A DNA stretch of 64,000 bases from Kappaphycus alvarezii (taxonomy: Eukaryota > Rhodophyta > Florideophyceae > Gigartinales > Solieriaceae): NCBI GenBank assembly GCA_002205965.3, contig NADL03000450.1, positions 1,054,001 to 1,118,000 on the forward strand. The letters are read 5' to 3'. The number at the start of each line of letters is the position of its first letter. Within the stretch, counting starts at the first letter, position 1. The position numbers and the translations under genes were made by a program. This document shows, one piece after another, positions 20,930-32,979 of this stretch. The notes beneath the pieces were generated by a model. That model saw only the letters and a list, made by a program, of their open reading frames with translations, made no database searches and was not told the DNA's origin.

Positions 20930-23900
20930 ACACTGGTAAGATTCCCAAGCTGACAGGAGCCAACGACTACATTCCATGGCGACGTCAAATGAAGGCCTAC
21001 ATTCGATAGGAAGATGTAAAGCTTGCTGGTATGAAGTCGGAACTTGAGAATGCTACTAACTCTCAACGGACTGCATTGATGAGTAAGGCTATGTCTGCAT
21101 TAATCTTGATGCTTGTACCTGGCCCGATGGAACCAACTAGTGCAATCATTGATGACGATGAGAAGACTACCATGGACTTATGGGATGCTCTGAGTTCTCT
21201 GTACACTTCTTGTAACGAGCACACCGTGATCAATCTCATACAGGAGTCGTAAAACTTTAAGTTTAAGGATGATTTAAACTGGGAGGCCCATCTAAACAAG
21301 TTTCATGAACTGCTTAGCAAGTCAATATCTTTCCCAAAACTCAATGCTGACGATGAGAAGGCTTCGAAATTGGTTCGCACTCTTCCTGATCACTTTGCAC
21401 CCATTACAACGTCCGCAAGCCAGTTCAATTAAGAGAAACTAGTGAACTCTGTGGAGACTGAAATTTATCGTCGTAAGTCGAACGATGCCGACAAAGGAAA
21501 ACCAGCAGTTCAGATACCAAAGGTAAATCGGACAGGTGGTATTTCTCAGAGTATACAAGATGGAAGGATAGATAAGCTTCGGCATGATGGAGGTTTTGAA
21601 TGCTATGTATGTGGTGATGATGATCACATAGCAATAGATTATCCTCGTAGATACTTCAGACCTGGAAGCAGAGGTGTATATTGCGGAAGATGTCAAAGCC
21701 GTGGCCGAGGCGGATATCGTGGAAGGTATCGTAGACGTGGAAGTTATCGTAGAGGTAGAGTACGTGGTTGAAATAGCTATATTTTGCCGAATTATCATCA
21801 AAGATACCCGCAGCAATATCAAACTACTTGGAGAAAGGGTGGTTGTAATCAGAACTGTCCACCTAATCCTCCACCAACTGGGCAGGCTGCGCAGTTGCCG
21901 AACCAGCAACTGCCGCCTCCATTAATGAATGGAAATAATCAACCGCAATTCACTTACATATTCATGGCACAGATTAAGTTCCGAAGCAAGTTCGCAAAGT
22001 GAAGTGATAGCAAGCAACTCAACGATGCCTTGGTCAACTCAGGAGCTTCGCACAATTTTTTCGTCAAGAAAGAGTCATTCGGTCGCTATGTAAGGATGGA
22101 TGCTGTTGATGCTGAAGCAGTTTTCGAAACGACTGTTGTTGGAAAAGGAGAAGTATTTATTCCCTTTGATGGTGGTTACTTCGCTGAGGCTACCACAAAA
22201 AATATCTTCAGAGCAACATTTTGGCTGTTGGTGAGCTTAATGCTCGATTCAATGTTATGTTCACGAAAGATGAACCTTTGATGAATGGAATAAGCGCTTG
22301 TGTCATTACGTGAAGGACGTCGCATGATGTTGCGAAGTTAAATGAGATTGGAGACGATCGGCTGTATAAATAAAAACTAGGTTCTGTGAATGCACCAAAT
22401 ACAACAAATATTCTTCCTATGAGTGGTTCAGCGTCAATTTCTGAAGAAGAAATGACACGCCAAGTGTGTATCAAGAATTCATTTGCTGGAAAGGAAACAA
22501 AACAAGAAATGGCGCTTGAATGGCAAAGAAAGACTAGTCACAGTCATCCAAGACGATATATGTAGCCACCAAAAATAACCAATGACGTGCCGAAATTTTC
22601 CCGTCAGATGTTGGAAAATATTCTCTCTGTCCCTTTTTGAATTGCTAAAGCACAAAGAGCACCTATCCAGTCAAATATGCGCGTAACTACATTTCCTCTC
22701 GAATTAATTCATTTGGAAATCACCGGAAAGATGCATACTACATCTTTGAGTGGCTGTTATTATGCAATTGGTTTTGTTGATGATCGAACAGCTAAGTCAG
22801 ACGTACACTTTTCGAAGAAGAAGGACGACCTGTTTGCATCGTTGACATATTACAAACAAAGATCAGAGCATACAAAAGGGAGCATACAACGGGACTACAT
22901 TTGATAAACATAAGACTGGACGTCGCTGGAGAGAACATGTCTTCGGCAGAAACCAACTTTTGTCCGATGAATAGAATCAGGATGGAACCGTCTCCATCTT
23001 ATGCACCCCCAAGCAACGGCATAGCGGAGCGATTTATAAAAGAACTTGGAACACGCTCTCTCGTTCTTCTTTTGGAATCCAAGCTTCCTCTTCAATTTTG
23101 GCCCGAGGTCATGAACCGCGGTAACTGGCTGCGAAATCTATTACACTCTTCTCGAATTGGAGCGAACGTATCCATTTGGTTTTGGAATCCCAATCCAGTC
23201 GTTTCATTTCAGGACATATCAACCTTCTTAAAACAAGGCTTTGCATTTCTTAATCGGAAAAATGTGTATGTTAAGAAATCGCGTAAACTATTGATATGGG
23301 AAAATGAGTCTTGAGAACTTCCCACTGCACGAAATTCTGTTCATTTGCACTTAAAGTTGGAAAACTAGCTCGATACCGAATAGAACTGTACCTTTTATAC
23401 TACAGTGGAACTTAAGTGCACTTATCGCCACTTCCATCACACAAATGCCGAATTATATACGAGCTTCTTCAGAGGTGTTATGATCCCGATGCTGGACACA
23501 AAAAGTAAAAAAATGAGGTTCATGAAAGCCTCTTGTGATGCATTTCAGCCCCTTTCTGTTCAACCAAGATGGTTCCGTGTTGTTCGGATCTCATGTATGT
23601 TGAAAAGAATATATTTCCACATATTGTCGACCGGAACACCTCCTTCAGTGTTGAGACATTGTTTCTAGACGAAGAAAAAGACGAAGCACTTTTGGGGAGC
23701 ATTACATGTCCTGCAGATCAGACCTTTCGTCGGTTATCCAGATGAGATTCACGCTGACCTAGGATCACAGTCTGGAGAATAGAATTCACTCCTATCTTCA
23801 CTTAACATCAATTTGAAAGATTCAGGCGTCTAGGAACATAATTCAATGGGCCGCGCCAAGCGTTATCATGAATATCTGCGACAGATCTCCCAGAGGATGA

Positions 23901-24182
23901 GACTCGACAAGTAGAAGATATATATTGAAGAAGCCTTACTTCTGGCAGTTTATGGGATGGGCTGCAATAACTTCGCTCGTCATCTCTCTCCCGTCCTCAA
24001 GGTTGATGTCGTACATTTTATGTCAATAGTCCCTGCTGGTTTGCTTCATCGAAAGCAAAAATGGAATTTCTTGACAAGTCATGGAGGGAAATGACTATGA
24101 TTATGGCGAGGCGAAGGCACTGTACAGCTAGAAGGATGAATGTCCCTCGAGCTTATGAAATTGCCATCAGAACTGGAATGGA
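20930..24182 (+). mobile_element. Copia fossil 1 (gag-PR-IN, start of RT)
   Basis: Gag runs from about 20,940 to 21,770, with PKLTGANDYIPWRRQMKAY typical of copia gag, a CCHC-type knuckle region near 21,600 and an RG-rich tail. Protease-like sequence follows near 22,030-22,110 and an integrase core at about 22,680-23,310 (PLELIHLEITGKMHT, SYAPPSNGIAERFIKELGTR). The RT opening may lie just before 24,180. Order and motifs place it in Ty1/copia. It is broken in roughly ten places and lacks a recognisable RT body and 3' LTR. The next copia begins at 24,183, apparently inserted into it. It is old; I could not delimit a 5' LTR. Confidence 0.75.
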
Positions 24183-24385
24183 TGGAGCCGCGTACTGTGC
24201 CAGCTGCATACGCAAACGCGATCTAGGGCCACAGTACAGTTCAGCCGCGTACTGTGCCGCATACGCAAATGCAGGCCAGTTCTATAGTACGCCGCCTCAG
24301 AAGTGGAACCCAGTCGATGTCTCCACGGATGGCTGCTATTACAGAGCCCGCGCATAATCAACTCGCATCCGCGCAGCAGACTATA
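24183..24385 (+). repeat. Copia 2 5' LTR
   Basis: This is a direct repeat of 28,928-29,130. It contains CAGTACAGT, a version of the host promoter-like motif, and a duplicated block (AGCCGCGTACTGTGC near 24,185 and 24,244). It is followed at once by AGTTATGGGCCCAG, a possible primer-binding site that overlaps the gag start codon. Confidence 0.8.
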
Positions 24386-27300
24386 GTTATGGGCCCAGCA
24401 AGCTCAGCACTGCTCCTGTTGCGGCAGAAGTATTGGTGGGTCCTTCGAACAGTACCTTGGACATACGGAAGATGGAGTCAGGGAGATTATGCAGAAGCAG
24501 TTTCTTTGTGGCAGGCGTTCCACGATACGCTGCCAGACTCGAAAAACAAAAAACAATGCTCCGAAGGCCCGTGGAATAATGTTGCAGGCACAACTGTATG
24601 GACGCTCAAGAGACTTGTGAAAGGCGATCCAAGACAGTAAAATCCGATCATTGGAGGGCGCGCAAGTCATCTTGGGCACGCTGAACAAAAGAGATCCTCT
24701 CGCAGTTGTTTCAGACGTGTTTCAGGATTTTCTGTCTCTACTAGGCACTAAGAGGAACCACAGCGAAAGCTTCAAGAACTTTGAATCCATGTTTCAGAAA
24801 CAGGTGTCCCGTTTGAATTAGCATGGCTCCGAAGCTAAGCTGTCTAAGGCGTCAGTGGGATTCGCGCCGCCGGCGAACGCCGATGCCTACATTAATCAAA
24901 GAGTGTCCGCATTGGCCAATGCGGCACCGAAGGAATCAACAATAACCTCGAAGTATACCCCTAGCGACTACTTGGCAGCTGTGTCCTACGAGTCCATTAC
25001 GGCTATTCTCAGGCAATGAGAAAAGATGAAGGTGCAGAAGGAGGAATCACAGAAGTCGATCTCAGCCAATTCCTCGCAGCAAACACCCCGTGTCCGTAAT
25101 CCATCCCGACCCAGAGGCGGCAGTGGCAAACAGCGCACTCCTGAGCTGCTTGTGAAGCTGAAGGCCAGAAACAGATGTCACCGGTATGGAAAGGCCGAAA
25201 ACTGGAAGAAATACCACAATCCGGATGGATCTCTGAGGCTCGGTGCCCTGTCACTGGACAAACCATCAGAGCCTGGTAGTCAGGAATGTGCCCTGAAATT
25301 CAACATGGCACAACTGGACCGTGATTACGGTTCAAGGGCGACAAAATTACCCACCTAGTACCACTTCTGGACGATGGAGTACCGTACAGTGGCATAGGCG
25401 CCACATTGATTTCCGATCTGTTGTGCCTGGACTGGAGCGCTGACCTGGAACCGGTACCCCAAGCAGTCGCACGCAGACCATACTGTTAGCATGATACTGG
25501 CGATCAAAGCAGCCAGGAGAGGAAGATCCTCGGATCGGTAGTGTTCAATGCTAGAACAGACCAAGGCAACACAGTACGCATCAGGCACTTGGTAATCCAA
25601 GGTTCTTCGCAGTGGGTTGGCGGAAGGAACGTCACAAGACACTGTGAAATACTGCATACGAACAAGGAAATGCTAGGGCTACCATGCGACTCTACTGGGG
25701 CTTCCCCGGGATGCATCACGCAGGTCGACTACGACATGCACACGGATGCACACTGTAGTTACCCACAGTATTGTTGCCATCACCGAAGAGGGCAGGGCTA
25801 CATTGTTATTCGCTGCGGCGACAACCGGAAGAGATACTAGCAAGCCGTGGCATGAAACCAAGAAGATCGCGGACAAAGTTCACAAGCACATATGTGGGCA
25901 TTCGACATGCACTGACATCAAGGTAATGCTGCGACGCAATGGAATATGGAACGACCATGTAGACAAGTACTTGAAATCGGTCCTGGAGAAATGTACCAGC
26001 TGTAGGACTAAAACCAAGCCTAAGGCGACACGAAAGGTGTGTCTGAGCTCGATGATCCGTTCTTTCAACGAAGTGGTGTGCGTTCTCCACATGTCCCTTG
26101 ACGACCACTATGTAATTCAAATCATCGACACGGCGTCGAGATACTCCGCCTGTGCCGCAGTAGAAGATACATCCATGGTCAAGGCTATAACTGTCTTCGA
26201 TGCACACTGGGTCACGCCCTTCTGGAACCCAAACACTGTCGTTTTTGACAGGGAATTCGAGAACAATTCTTTCACGTCCTATCTGACAGATCATGACATC
26301 CCGCTACCTCGCTGAAGGCACAATAAGAACGTGCTGGAATCGAGGCCCAGAACCATTCCGGACATATTTGAACATCTGGGAACGACCACTGGGAATCACG
26401 AAAAGGACGAGATGAGCCCGTTGAAAGTTCAGCGAGCAATCAGCATCTCGAACAACCCCTACGGTAACGAGATACTCTCAGCACATGAGCTAGCTAAGGG
26501 CTACACGCGCCCCATCGAAGCTGAGAAACACCTTAAATTGCACACACAGGATTTAATCGATGCCTACCAGACCCTGATGGCGAAACGGAAGCTCAAACTC
26601 ATGCTTCGATCAAAGGCCATCCAGGAAACTCCAATTGCAGTAGGAGTCATTGTGCAGGTATTTATCAAGGAGGACAGGGCAAAGAGAGGTCAGTGGACAG
26701 AGAACCGTCCTTTGTTGGCATTCGACCTCGCAAATTGCCCTGTAAAGGTTCCGGGCACTAGAGACAGGAAGACAACCGCAGCCATCGAGGACATACGACC
26801 CGTGCTACGCAAAGATGGGCTAACAACCGCTGTGAAAAATGCCATCGACGAGCTATACCGGAACTTAGATGAAGCTCTACATCAGGTGAACAGCACAGCA
26901 GACCGGTCAGACCCCAACTACGCAGAGCATGGCCTCCAACACTACGAATCAGGCGAGGAATCAGATTTCGATCCCGATAGCATAGGGCATGGCTTTCCTA
27001 CCGTGGGCGACACCATCGAAGTTTACTGGCCTATGGACGAAAAGTTGTACCCGGAACCGTGCACAACTCCGACTCGCAGACTGGAAAGTACGAACTCCAC
27101 CACCACGACGGCGAAAAAGAGTCACTCCTACTGCAGAACGATGTGTGGACCTACATTGCACCCTAATAGCAACAGCAAGCAGATCAGCAGGAAGCAGAAC
27201 CCACTAGACCTCACCTGGAAGCCAGCAAAGTCAAACTATCGCCCGGAAAGCACTTGCAGAGTACCAAAAAGCAACTGATTGAACAGTACCACCGAGTATT

Positions 27301-28927
27301 CGTACCGCCAAGTTCATGTTGCACCAGGCACACGGTCTTCCTCCGTTTTATGCACAGAAAGCCTATCAGAAAGAGAAATTGTACTTCAAGAGACAGGTCA
27401 GGGATGTGGCAGTGTCGCAGGTACCCGGTAACTCGAATATCGAGATCAGACACGTATTATACAAGGTGAAGCAGTGCGACGACGGGATCTCTCACAATGG
27501 AGGCCCGCATTGCCGTGCAGAGGCACAAAGACCACGGCAAGGAGGTACTGAAGACAGACTCGGCAACATTTCCTCCGATCGGAATACGCATCCTATTTTC
27601 GCTCACTACTGTGTTCCGGTGGACAATCGCCAAAATAGACTTCAAGAGCGCGTTCCTGCAAACTTCCGCGCATTGAGATGTGTACGTAGTACCAAAAAAG
27701 GAGTGCACATCCAGCTACAAGCATTATTGGCTTCTGCTTCCAGCCGCGTATGGAGTTGCCAATGCTGGCGCTAAATGGCAGCAATTTAGCGACGATGTGC
27801 TGCACGCCCTCATCATCGCCCAGACGGCCCATGTACCCCAATTGATCTTCAGGGAGACGACAGAAAGGACTTCAGTCATCACAGTCAAGGTGGTGGACGA
27901 CATTAAGGTTGCAGTAGACCTAGAAAAGCTCCGTACCATCCTCAAGAAGATCAATCAACGCCAAAAACCCGACACCATTGTGTATGGGCAGGGTACGTTC
28001 CACTTCAATGGACTGACTGTCACACATGAAAAGGAGCTGAACGTACGTATCGACAGAGACCACAACATGCAATCGTACGCAGAGCCGACGATCTCTCTGA
28101 GCCGGAGGAAGGAGGTTGACAGCCCTCTCAACAGCATCGAGATAGCAGCGTTCAGATCACTGAACAGCTCAATTGGCTGGCTCGGTATCGCGGCATCACC
28201 GTTTTGCGCCTTTGTCTCCAGATTTCTACAGCAGAAGGGTCCGACACAGTCCGTTAAGGGCCTAGTACTGCAGATAAGTCTGCTCACGGGCCTAAAGAAG
28301 CGCAGAACATCACTTTCTTTCACTAGACCCGCAGACAAGGGACGGTACAAAGTATCTATTGTAGTTTTCTCGGACGCTAGTCGCCCTAATGAATATAAGC
28401 AGCTCGGGTATTTGGCTGGAATTCTATTTGGAGAGATGAAGATGGACTTAGTCTTTCATTTTTTGGCCTGAAGTTTGCAAAAGTCACGTCGAACGGTGAA
28501 ATAAATTGTTTCAGCCAAGATTCTCGCAGCTGGCGAATCCGTTGGCGTAGAAAAGGCGTTAGATAACGAACTGAAGAAGCAACTTGACCTGCGCGTAGAT
28601 CTGTGGACTGTTGTTGACTCCAAGGACTTGTACGAAACTCTTTCTACTTGCCGAAACGCAGTAGACCGCGCTATCCATGGAGACGTGGCAGTGATTCGCT
28701 ACGAGTTTGAGACTCGCCACATCAACCGAATGATATGGGTCACAGGAAAAATCAACTCCGCACATCCACTTACAAAAAGGGATAGCCCCATCTGTGGGCC
28801 GTTGGACCTCATGCTCTACAACAGAAGGCTCTCGATTGACTTCGGCCAGACACTGTCAAATCGCTCAGAAAAGTCTACGGGGTGAACACAGTTTCCAAAA
28901 GGGTGATAGTGAAACTATAATGAAGCA

Positions 28928-29130
28928 TGCAGCCGCGTACTGTGCTGGCTGCACACGCAAACGCCATCTAGGGCTACAGTACAGTGCAGCCGCATACTGT
29001 GCCGCATACGCAAATGCAGGCTAGGACTAAAGTACGCCGTATCAGAAGTAGAACCCAGCCGATGTCTCCAAGGAGGGCTGCTATTACACAGCCCGCGCGT
29101 AATCACCTCGCATCCGCGCAGCAGCAGACA
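28928..29130 (+). repeat. Copia 2 3' LTR
   Basis: This is the direct repeat of 24,183-24,385 with about ten percent divergence by eye. It also contains TACAGTACAGTGC. The right edge is approximate. I see no clear target-site duplication. Confidence 0.78.
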
Positions 29131-30254
29131 GACACCGCATCCAGGCGGGATGCTTAGGCGCAGACGCGCAGGAAATAGCGTAGAGCGCCGGTGAACGTAT
29201 TTATGAGCGCAGAGCGCGAACGCAAACCTGTAGCTCGACAAGCGGGGGCAGATCTACCCCAGTAAATACTGTTTACTTGTGCAACCAGAAGTCTGTCTCT
29301 CTACCTTTTTCTCACAGATGTTCTGTTTTACAGAGAGCGTCCAGTTAAACTTTTGAACGACCAGTTTTTAGCCAATGCTTTCGATAGTAAAGAGGTTTAA
29401 TTACACTAATCATCGCTTCTTTCGACAAATTCAAGCCAACCATTCCTTCATCGAAAAGGTATGCAGCAAACCATGTAAGTGGACTCCGAGAAACAAACTC
29501 CGAAAGGATCTTAAACAAAACGAGAATAACTTTTCGAGGACGCTTCGGCGCAGATGTAATATTTACAAACGCGACGCACGACATGTTCGGCCCCAACGCA
29601 TGCCGACGATTATTTCTAGAAGGCAGTGAAGAGCCCGTTACTGTTCTCTTATCTTGTTCAAATGCGGGATAACGCCCTAGCGGTTCTAAAATTTCCTGAC
29701 TATCAGGAGTGTCTGTGGGGTACAATATATTTGCCTTAAAAAAAGCGAACACCAATACTACCAGTGAAGTACGCATTGGTAACAATATGTACGCAAAAAG
29801 ATGGCAGAGAAGCCGTGAAGTATGAAAAAATTGAAAGACTTCGGATGGACGATTCTATGGATACGGAAAATGCATCATTCTCTCAAGCGAACGAAGATGT
29901 AATAGCGGCTGCTGTTCATTTTGCTAATTCAGAATAAGACAATAGCTCTGTTATAGATGTAGAAGTAGACGAGAATGAAAGTAGTTACCTGTGAAACAGA
30001 GAGTGAGGCAGCCGGGGCGCTGCCAAAGAAACTATAGAAGCGATGGTAATGGGTTCCAGAAAGTTCGGGGCAAAGGGTGTATGGAGTGTACCTGGATTCC
30101 CACAAGAATCCAGATGAGCCAACCCTTTTATAGACAGTACGGTAACTCTACTCTAGAAATTCTATACTCTGTTACCTCAGCAGAACTTACTAGAAAGTAG
30201 AGGTGTAACTATAGAATTGTACTATCTAGAATATAACTACGTAAATAAAAACGA

Positions 30255-30274
30255 TGACGTGGGGCTCCACGTCA
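30255..30274. other. Perfect 8-bp hairpin flanked by AAATAAAA
   Basis: TGACGTGG (30,255-30,262), loop GGCT and CCACGTCA (30,267-30,274) form a perfect stem-loop, and each side is flanked by AAATAAAAAC. TGACGT is also a core recognised by bZIP factors in many eukaryotes. Confidence 0.5.
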
Positions 30275-30332
30275 AATAAAAACATTGAGCGAAAATCAAA
30301 TTTCTAAAATCATTCAAGACGATACAGTTTCC

Positions 30333-30406
30333 CTGTTACACCACTGTGTAATAGAGAACTGGAATAGCGACAGCGAACAAGTCTCTATTACAAAGTGGTG
30401 TAACAG
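30333..30406. repeat. 24-bp inverted repeat, 26-bp spacer
   Basis: Bases 30,333-30,356 and 30,383-30,406 are reverse complements with a single mismatch. The arms start CTGTTACACCAC and end GTGGTGTAACAG. This could be a tiny MITE, a transposon end pair or a hairpin RNA locus. Confidence 0.6.
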
Positions 30407-32917
30407 AGACATTGTTACAACCTGCGCCCGTTCACAAATTTTGTTACACACTGCGCAGCACTGTCACCTTCGGCTGAGGTGGTCTCGAAAGATCTCTATG
30501 CAGGCCAATTCCATGAAGCTGAGACGATAGATGGGTGCAAAACTGAGAACTGTTGGACAACGCTGAGTACAGTGATAAAGTCACCCTACCGAGTGCAGAG
30601 GAGTTCGGTGAACGCATTGATGGTGAGCAGACTGTAGATTTAGACACTTGCAATTATATTTTTCCCTTTTCTAAGGACAAGGATGCGCTAGAGAATTTAT
30701 ACAAATCACATTTTGCAACGTAAATAGAGGATGGAGATAAGATGCTCAGTAGAGTCAGAGAAGAAGGGCAAATACGTCGCCGATTTGCATGCGCAGAATG
30801 CGACAAGATAGAAGACCAAATTGGGTGGTCCTGTTTAGAAGCTGATAGATCATTATTGTATGGAAGCCTATTTGAGAAATTGACAAAATTGCGAACCAAG
30901 GTCTCAGACTCCAAAAAAATGCCCGGCATCATCTATGGAGATGATGGGGATGATATTTTTTCATTTTCTTTGCGTAAGCTACAATGAGTCTCTTCTAACT
31001 CTCTGTGGCCCAGGGGAGGCCGAATAGTTTTCTAGATTGGCATATCTTCCGAACGATACAAGGAAGTGTGGTCATCTTTAAGTGGTTGAAGAATGAGCCG
31101 CGGGGTTGTTGACTACAATAGCACAGGTTGGTGCAGGACGAACAAGTGGTTTACTTCCTTGATATTGGGATTATAGCAAGAGATTGCTGGTGCAACAAGA
31201 GGCTCCTGTACATTGCGTGTGGTACAATACTTTCCCTGGACGAGAACCATTTAATAATGTCCTCTACAGCGGTTAACAACTGTATACGTCTTCACAGACA
31301 TTACAAGATTAAAAAAAGGTTGGGTTCCGGTGGGTAACGTGTTACGCTCGGCATTAGGTCTTGTTTTTATTGCCTTCCATTTCAGTCGGATTGGAGAGAA
31401 ACGCTTGAATATATGGCAACGTCTCCATTTTCTGCAAGGTGCGGCTACTTCAGGATCGTTACATCTGATGAAAGACGCATTTAGAGCCGAAGAGAGAGGA
31501 TACAATTGAAGTGAGGTGCTTTAGTTCCTCTCCTATTTGCCTGGCATAAGCATCTTCAGGACGCAAAAGATAGATCTATGATACCCGAACTTATTTGGTG
31601 ATGGAGGTATCAGCACACACCACAGAGGTATGGTGGTTTCAAAAAGTGGATGCGGACCTTTTTATAAAAATAATTTGAAAGAAAGATATTCACGGAGACA
31701 GATTGAGGTGTTTTTACGTGGGGAGAGCTGTTCAGGAAGGGTTACAGCGATAATTATGAAAAACGCGAGGCTTTTTTGATTCCGTTGACTTACAGTAGTG
31801 CCCCACGAACGCTTTCGCGGTGAGTCCTATCAGCTCGATGATATTGTGGATAACCACAAGCTTTGGGATGGGATTAAAGGGAGGAGGGTACCTCTTAGTA
31901 ATCATTTACTACGTTTAATGTATAATAAAGGGCGCATTGCAATGGAGCAAGTGCTCAACAGGGTTATCCTTCTGACTTTATATCAAAGTAAGGACCCAGT
32001 TTGATTCTTGATAAGGCTTTTTAAGCTTACACCTCGAACTGCTCACAGCTTTCTGAGGGCTGTTGACTCCAATTATGAAGCCAATATCCTGATGAAGGCG
32101 TCCACTTTGCAGAGAATAACCCTTTCCACTGGAATATTTCCTTTATCAACTAACGCGTCTGTCTGTGAGGAAGCTATCCGTGTTAGATTCGAAACCTTAT
32201 TTGATGCTCTGGGAATTTCTAAGCGATTAGAACTGCTCAAAATGGACTCTGATTCTCCAAAGAAGATCGTGCTGGTGATAAGCGCTCTCTAATAAGCCCC
32301 ATTAGATACCAGACTCTGCATTCTATATTAGAAAAGCTGGACAGATTCCCTTCTCTGGACAAAGGATTCTAAAGAGGTACTTATTTGAGACGCTCTGTAC
32401 GGAAAAAGAATTCATCTGTACGGGTAATCTAATTGTGATAACGGGCACCTCCACAATACCTGACGAAACAGCTGATAACAAAGGTGTAAAATTAACTCTG
32501 CCACTCAGGAATACGTTCCTTCGTTCATGAGTCATCAACCTCCGGTTCGGCAGCCGGGATGAAAGAAGATTCACTTAACGAGATATATTTGCTTCAGATG
32601 ATGCCTAATTTCTTCGACAGTGTAAGTATGGATTTAACGAAAGGCCGTCTAGGAAACTATGGACTATACAGTCACGGATACCCAAATGAAGCAGGGAGAA
32701 CACTGAAGATACTGTTGATCAGGGCTGCAGGAGTGATCTGCATTCGTGTAAACAGGATGCTCGTGGATAGCCGTGAAGCCGTATGCTCGGCATAGGAGAC
32801 GTCAGACGATAGCACAGTGTTTCTTTCGGCAAAAGAGGTTAAAAAATGACTTCCATAAATACAATCGAGGGTGCCACGCAGAAAGGCTCTGATTATGGTT
32901 CATTTATTTTTATATCA

Positions 32918-32979
32918 GGGGAAACGTTTGGGTGTTTTACTCTTGGAAGGTATATCCAATCTATCCCATGGTTTTCCAG
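32918..32979 (+). repeat. Dispersed ~62-bp repeat, copy 1
   Basis: This matches the reverse complement of 62,686-62,746 over its full length with about ten differences. It shares GGTGTTTTACT, TTGGAAG-TATATCC and GGTTTTCCAG. Partial copies lie at 48,708-48,759 and 49,789-49,833. Confidence 0.65.

Larger units (their letters stand above)
24183..29130 (+). mobile_element. Copia fossil 2 with both LTRs
   Basis: Two LTRs of about 203 bp (24,183-24,385 and 28,928-29,130), each starting TG-AGCCGCGTACTGTGC, bound a 4.5-kb body. The body carries gag from 24,389, a zinc-knuckle region near 25,170, integrase (zinc region 25,876-26,016, core to about 26,310), RT (about 27,300-28,000, with VKVVDDIKVAV), the connection stretch SSIGWLGIAASPFCAFVSRF and RNase H (28,340-28,450, with VVFSDASRPNEYKQLGYLAG). 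Integrase before RT shows Ty1/copia. The gag resembles that of the minus-strand copia at 1.1-1.7 kb. The LTRs differ at about one position in ten by eye, so the insertion is old. The body has many breaks. Confidence 0.85.
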
